Assembly: GCF_030463565.1 (NCBI RefSeq)
Contig: NC_134662.1
Span: 5,557,001-5,621,000 of the forward strand
Reading direction: 5' to 3'
From: Pelecanus crispus
Lineage: Eukaryota > Chordata > Aves > Pelecaniformes > Pelecanidae
DNA length: 64,000 nucleotides
Part shown: in pieces, positions 53,815 through 64,000 of the stretch
How the letters are laid out: the number at the start of each line of letters is the position of its first letter
Position numbering within the stretch: position 1 is the first letter of the stretch
Notes under the pieces: generated by a model
Databases searched by the model: none
What the model was told of the DNA's origin: nothing
The model's input: the letters and a program-made list of their open reading frames with translations, nothing else
Position numbers and translations under genes: made by a program

Positions 53815-54180
53815 CGCGGGTCCCGGCGCCGGCCCGCCCGCCAGGCCCCGGGTCTGGTTCCGATCCCGGTCCCCCCGTCTCCCCCGGTCCCGGTCCCGGT
53901 CCCCCCGGCCTCGGCCCACCTCTCCGCCGGCCCCATCCGCCGCCGCTCGGCTCCAGCCCGCTCCTGCCTCCCGGCCCGGCGGCAGCCTGGGAAAGGGCCC
54001 GAGAGCCGCCGGAACGGCCCGAACCCGCCCCGGAAAAACCCGACAACTGACGGAGAAGAACGAACCTCTCCGAAGCCTCGGCGGCCCCGCCCCTTCCCCC
54101 GGCCGCCGGCCTCGCTCGGGGCCACGCCCCTCGCCCGGAAGAGCCGCGGGAGAGCGCGGCGGCGCCCCCTAGCGGCGGGT
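53815..54180 (-). promoter_or_regulatory. PIK3R2: CpG promoter and noncoding first exon of PIK3R2
   Basis: Dense CpG sequence with GC boxes (CCGCCCCTTCCC, CCACGCCCC) directly before the minisatellite. Minus-strand donors GTGAGC (exon end 53815) and GTGGGC (exon end near 53921) suit a 5' UTR exon. The next minus-strand acceptor (CCCGCAG) sits just before the coding ATG at 46674. The exon is inferred from position and splice sites. Confidence 0.5.
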
Positions 54181-54194
54181 TGGGACCGCGGATC

Positions 54195-55000
54195 GGGCAC
54201 GGCACCGGGCACCGGGCACCGGGCAGCGGGCATTGCAGCGGGCATGGGGCACCGCCCCGGGGCTGCACCGGGCACCGGGCATTGCATTGGGCATTGCAGC
54301 GGGCATGGGGCACCGCCCCGGGGCTGCACCGGGCACCGGGCATTGCATTGGGCATTGCAGCGGGCATGGGGCACCGCCCCGGGGCTGTACCGGGCACCAG
54401 GCATTGCACCGGGCATTGCACCAGGCACGGGGCACTGCACCGGGACTGCACCACGCACCGGGCATTGCACCGGGTATGGGGCACCGCCCCGGGGCTGCAC
54501 CAGGCATTGCACCAGGCATTGCACCAGGCATGGGGCACTGCACTGGGGCTGCACCGGGCATTGCACCAGGCATTGCACTGGGCATGGGGCACTGCACTGG
54601 GGCTGCACCGGGCACTACCCCGAGACTGCACCGGGCATTGCACCGGGACTGCACCACGCAGCAGGCATTGCACCGGGCATGGGGCACCGGGCATGGGGCA
54701 CTGCACTGGGACTGCACTGGCCACCGGGCGTTGCACTGGCCAAGGGGCACTGCCCCGGGGCTGCACCGGGCCTGCACTGGGCATGGGGCACAGCACGGGG
54801 GCTGCACCGGGCATGGGGCACTGCACCGGGACTGCACCGGGCTCCAGGCACCGCACTGGGCATGGGGTGCTGTGGACCTGGGTTACTGCATTGGGCACCG
54901 GGTGCTGCACCAGGAACTGCACCGGGCACCAGGTCCCGCATCGGGTGCTGCAGTGGGTGCTGCAGACACTGGGTACTGCACCGGGTACCGCATGGGGCAC
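54195..55000. repeat. 61-bp higher-order minisatellite between PIK3R2 and MAST3
   Basis: Three near-identical 61-bp units begin GGGCATGGGGCACCGCCCCG at about 54240, 54301 and 54362. The array then degrades into shorter GGGCATTGCACC and GGGACTGCACC units of about 12-15 bp through 55000. It fills most of the roughly 1.1-kb space between the PIK3R2 promoter and the MAST3 3' end. Open frames across it are artefacts. Confidence 0.9.
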
Positions 55001-55259
55001 CGGGCCCTGCACCGGGCACCCACAGCCCAGGCCCGGGAGCCGGGCTCGGTGCCAGACGTGCTGCTGGGGGGGCCACGTTCCCCCAGCCCTCCCGCCGGCC
55101 CGGCGAGCAGAGCCCCGGGCGAGCCAGGGCAGCTCCGTCACCCACCGGCCCCCGTTTACCCCTCGCCATCACCCCACGCAGCGGGTGCTCCCCACCCAGA
55201 CCTGCTCCGGTGCCGGCAGCGCCGAATCCAGCCCCCCCGGCTGCAGACACCATGCTGTG

Positions 55260-56755
55260 GGTCATCGCAAGGAACAATTTTAATACAACATAAAAGTTCC
55301 CGAAGGTAAGAACAGAGCCAGGCGCTGGGCAGGAAGACACGGTCCCCTTGGCTTTTAAGACATTTCCCATTAAAAAAATTCCTTTTCCCACCGTATCCAC
55401 GTCACCGGTGCACAGCCGAGCCCCCCTTCCCGCGCTGCCGGTGGGCAGGGGGTGCCTGGTGTCTCCCCCAAACCCCGCTGCCTTCCTGAGACTGGAGGAA
55501 GAAGCAAAGGAAACGCCGAGCAGCTCCGGCTGCTTGTTTCGGGGGGGTAAACGGCGCCGGATTAACGGGGGGAGAAGCAGGATACGGCACAAAGTGCACG
55601 CGCACAAAATAACCCATCACGCAGCCAAAAAATCCGCCGGCTGCTTCGGGCTAGGAGACGCACTCAGCGGCGGTGGGAAAAGCCGGTACATGCATTACCA
55701 AATGGAAACATTTATATCATAGAAAACCGTAGAAATGGGGGGGGAAATGCCTGGTTGAGCTGTAGTTTGTTGGATAAAAGCGACAGGGGGGAAGAGGGGG
55801 TGAAATTTCCAAATTACAAATGAAGCAGCAGCACAGGTGCTCACTGGGTTGGGGTTTTTTTAGAAAAAAAAGAAACATTGACTTTTTACGGATGTCCGTG
55901 TGCACCAACTGACCAACACTGTGGGATGTGGTGGCAGAAGAAACGCAAAGAGCAAAAACCGACCCTAAAAATCCCGTTGATATTTGCACTAGATCGCTGA
56001 CCCCGCGGGGAGGTCTCTGCTTTACCCACCTGGAAGGGCCGATGGAGCCAGGTGGCTCCAAAAGGCTCCAAATAAAAAAATTAAAACCTTTACATCCGCT
56101 ATGCGCTTATAAAATGAACCATACGCATCGTTATATGATGAACCACATGCATATAAAATCACCCATACGTATCCCAGCTCGGACCGCCAGTGTTTGGGGG
56201 ATGTTGCTGTGGGTTTGGGGTTTTTTTTTTTATTTTAAATATTACAATTTCCCCCCTGACGGGGGTTTCTTAGGAGATTTGGGGTGTTTCCAGCTAAAAC
56301 TGAAGTTAAAAAGTGGGGAAAAGCAAGTAGGTCTTTGCAAGGTTAGAAAACATTGCGTCATCCGGCTGGGAGCTGGGAGAGCACGGAAAAGCCTGGGACC
56401 CCCCAGGGCCGGGTCGGACCCTGCGGCGGTCCTGCACTGCCCGTTTAGCTTATAAAAGTAATAAATTAATTAAGGAATATTTGCATCGAGTCCTTTCTAT
56501 ACACAAAGGCTGGGGCCCTGCCGGGGAAATGCTGCCACCGGAAAAGCTCCTGCGTCTCTACAAAAATATGAGCATCTTTCGGGGAGTACAAAAAGCCTTC
56601 GGGGGAGGCGAAGTGCTGGGGCGCAGCCAGCGCCGACGTCCAAAACGGCTCCAGGGACGTAAATCTCATGGACACGCCGCACAGGATGGGGTTTTTTGGG
56701 GAGGCGGTGGGATGCCGCGGGGAGCCGGGACCATCCCCGGGTGCCAGTGCGGGGC
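55260..56755 (-). other. MAST3: MAST3 3' UTR
   Basis: About 1.5 kb on the minus strand ending at ATTAAA (complement of TTTAAT, 55279-55284). It is AT-richer than its flanks, with a T-rich run near 56220-56240. Confidence 0.65.

Positions 56756-64000
<7,245 letters not shown>

Noticed and set aside
53389-55293. 634-codon open frame on the + strand
   Set aside because: Half of it translates the 54.2-55.0 kb minisatellite and the rest crosses the PIK3R2 CpG promoter. There are no domains, and the low stop-codon frequency follows from GC content.

Overview
The window is vertebrate nuclear DNA, almost certainly from a bird and probably from a microchromosome. It is very GC-rich with short introns, has many CpG-dense promoters and G/C-rich minisatellites, and its only dispersed repeats are two CR1 LINE fragments. 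The gene order JUND, PDE4C, RAB3A, MPV17L2, IFI30, PIK3R2, MAST3 matches human 19p13.11. Human IQCN, expected between JUND and PDE4C, was not recognised.

Layout. 1-3400 is JUND upstream DNA with AP-1 and CRE sites and a 21-bp TGACG array. JUND is a single exon (3856-4812, +). 4.8-7.8 kb is G-rich spacer. 7.87-9.23 kb holds fragments of an unidentified mucin-like membrane protein gene (+). PDE4C (+) has alternative first exons at 10073 and 13122 and ends at 19519. RAB3A (+) has a noncoding exon near 22.3 kb and coding exons 23311-24801. MPV17L2 (-, 29397-27233) converges on RAB3A. IFI30 (-, 32261-30267), PIK3R2 (-, 46674-36375, with a probable noncoding exon near 53.8-54.2 kb) and MAST3 (-, running off the right edge, stop at 56756) follow head to tail.

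The genes are not an operon. They are a conserved block of neighbours with separate roles: AP-1 transcription (JUND), cAMP hydrolysis (PDE4C), regulated exocytosis (RAB3A), the mitochondrial inner membrane and mitoribosome (MPV17L2), lysosomal thiol reduction for antigen processing (IFI30), PI3K regulation (PIK3R2) and a microtubule-associated kinase (MAST3). CRE motifs occur near JUND, RAB3A and within PDE4C, so cAMP control is a plausible shared theme but is inferred only. Coding exons were assembled by hand from splice sites, reading phase and remembered family sequences. The five multi-exon genes all join without a phase break, and the four lying wholly in the window give proteins close to the expected family length.
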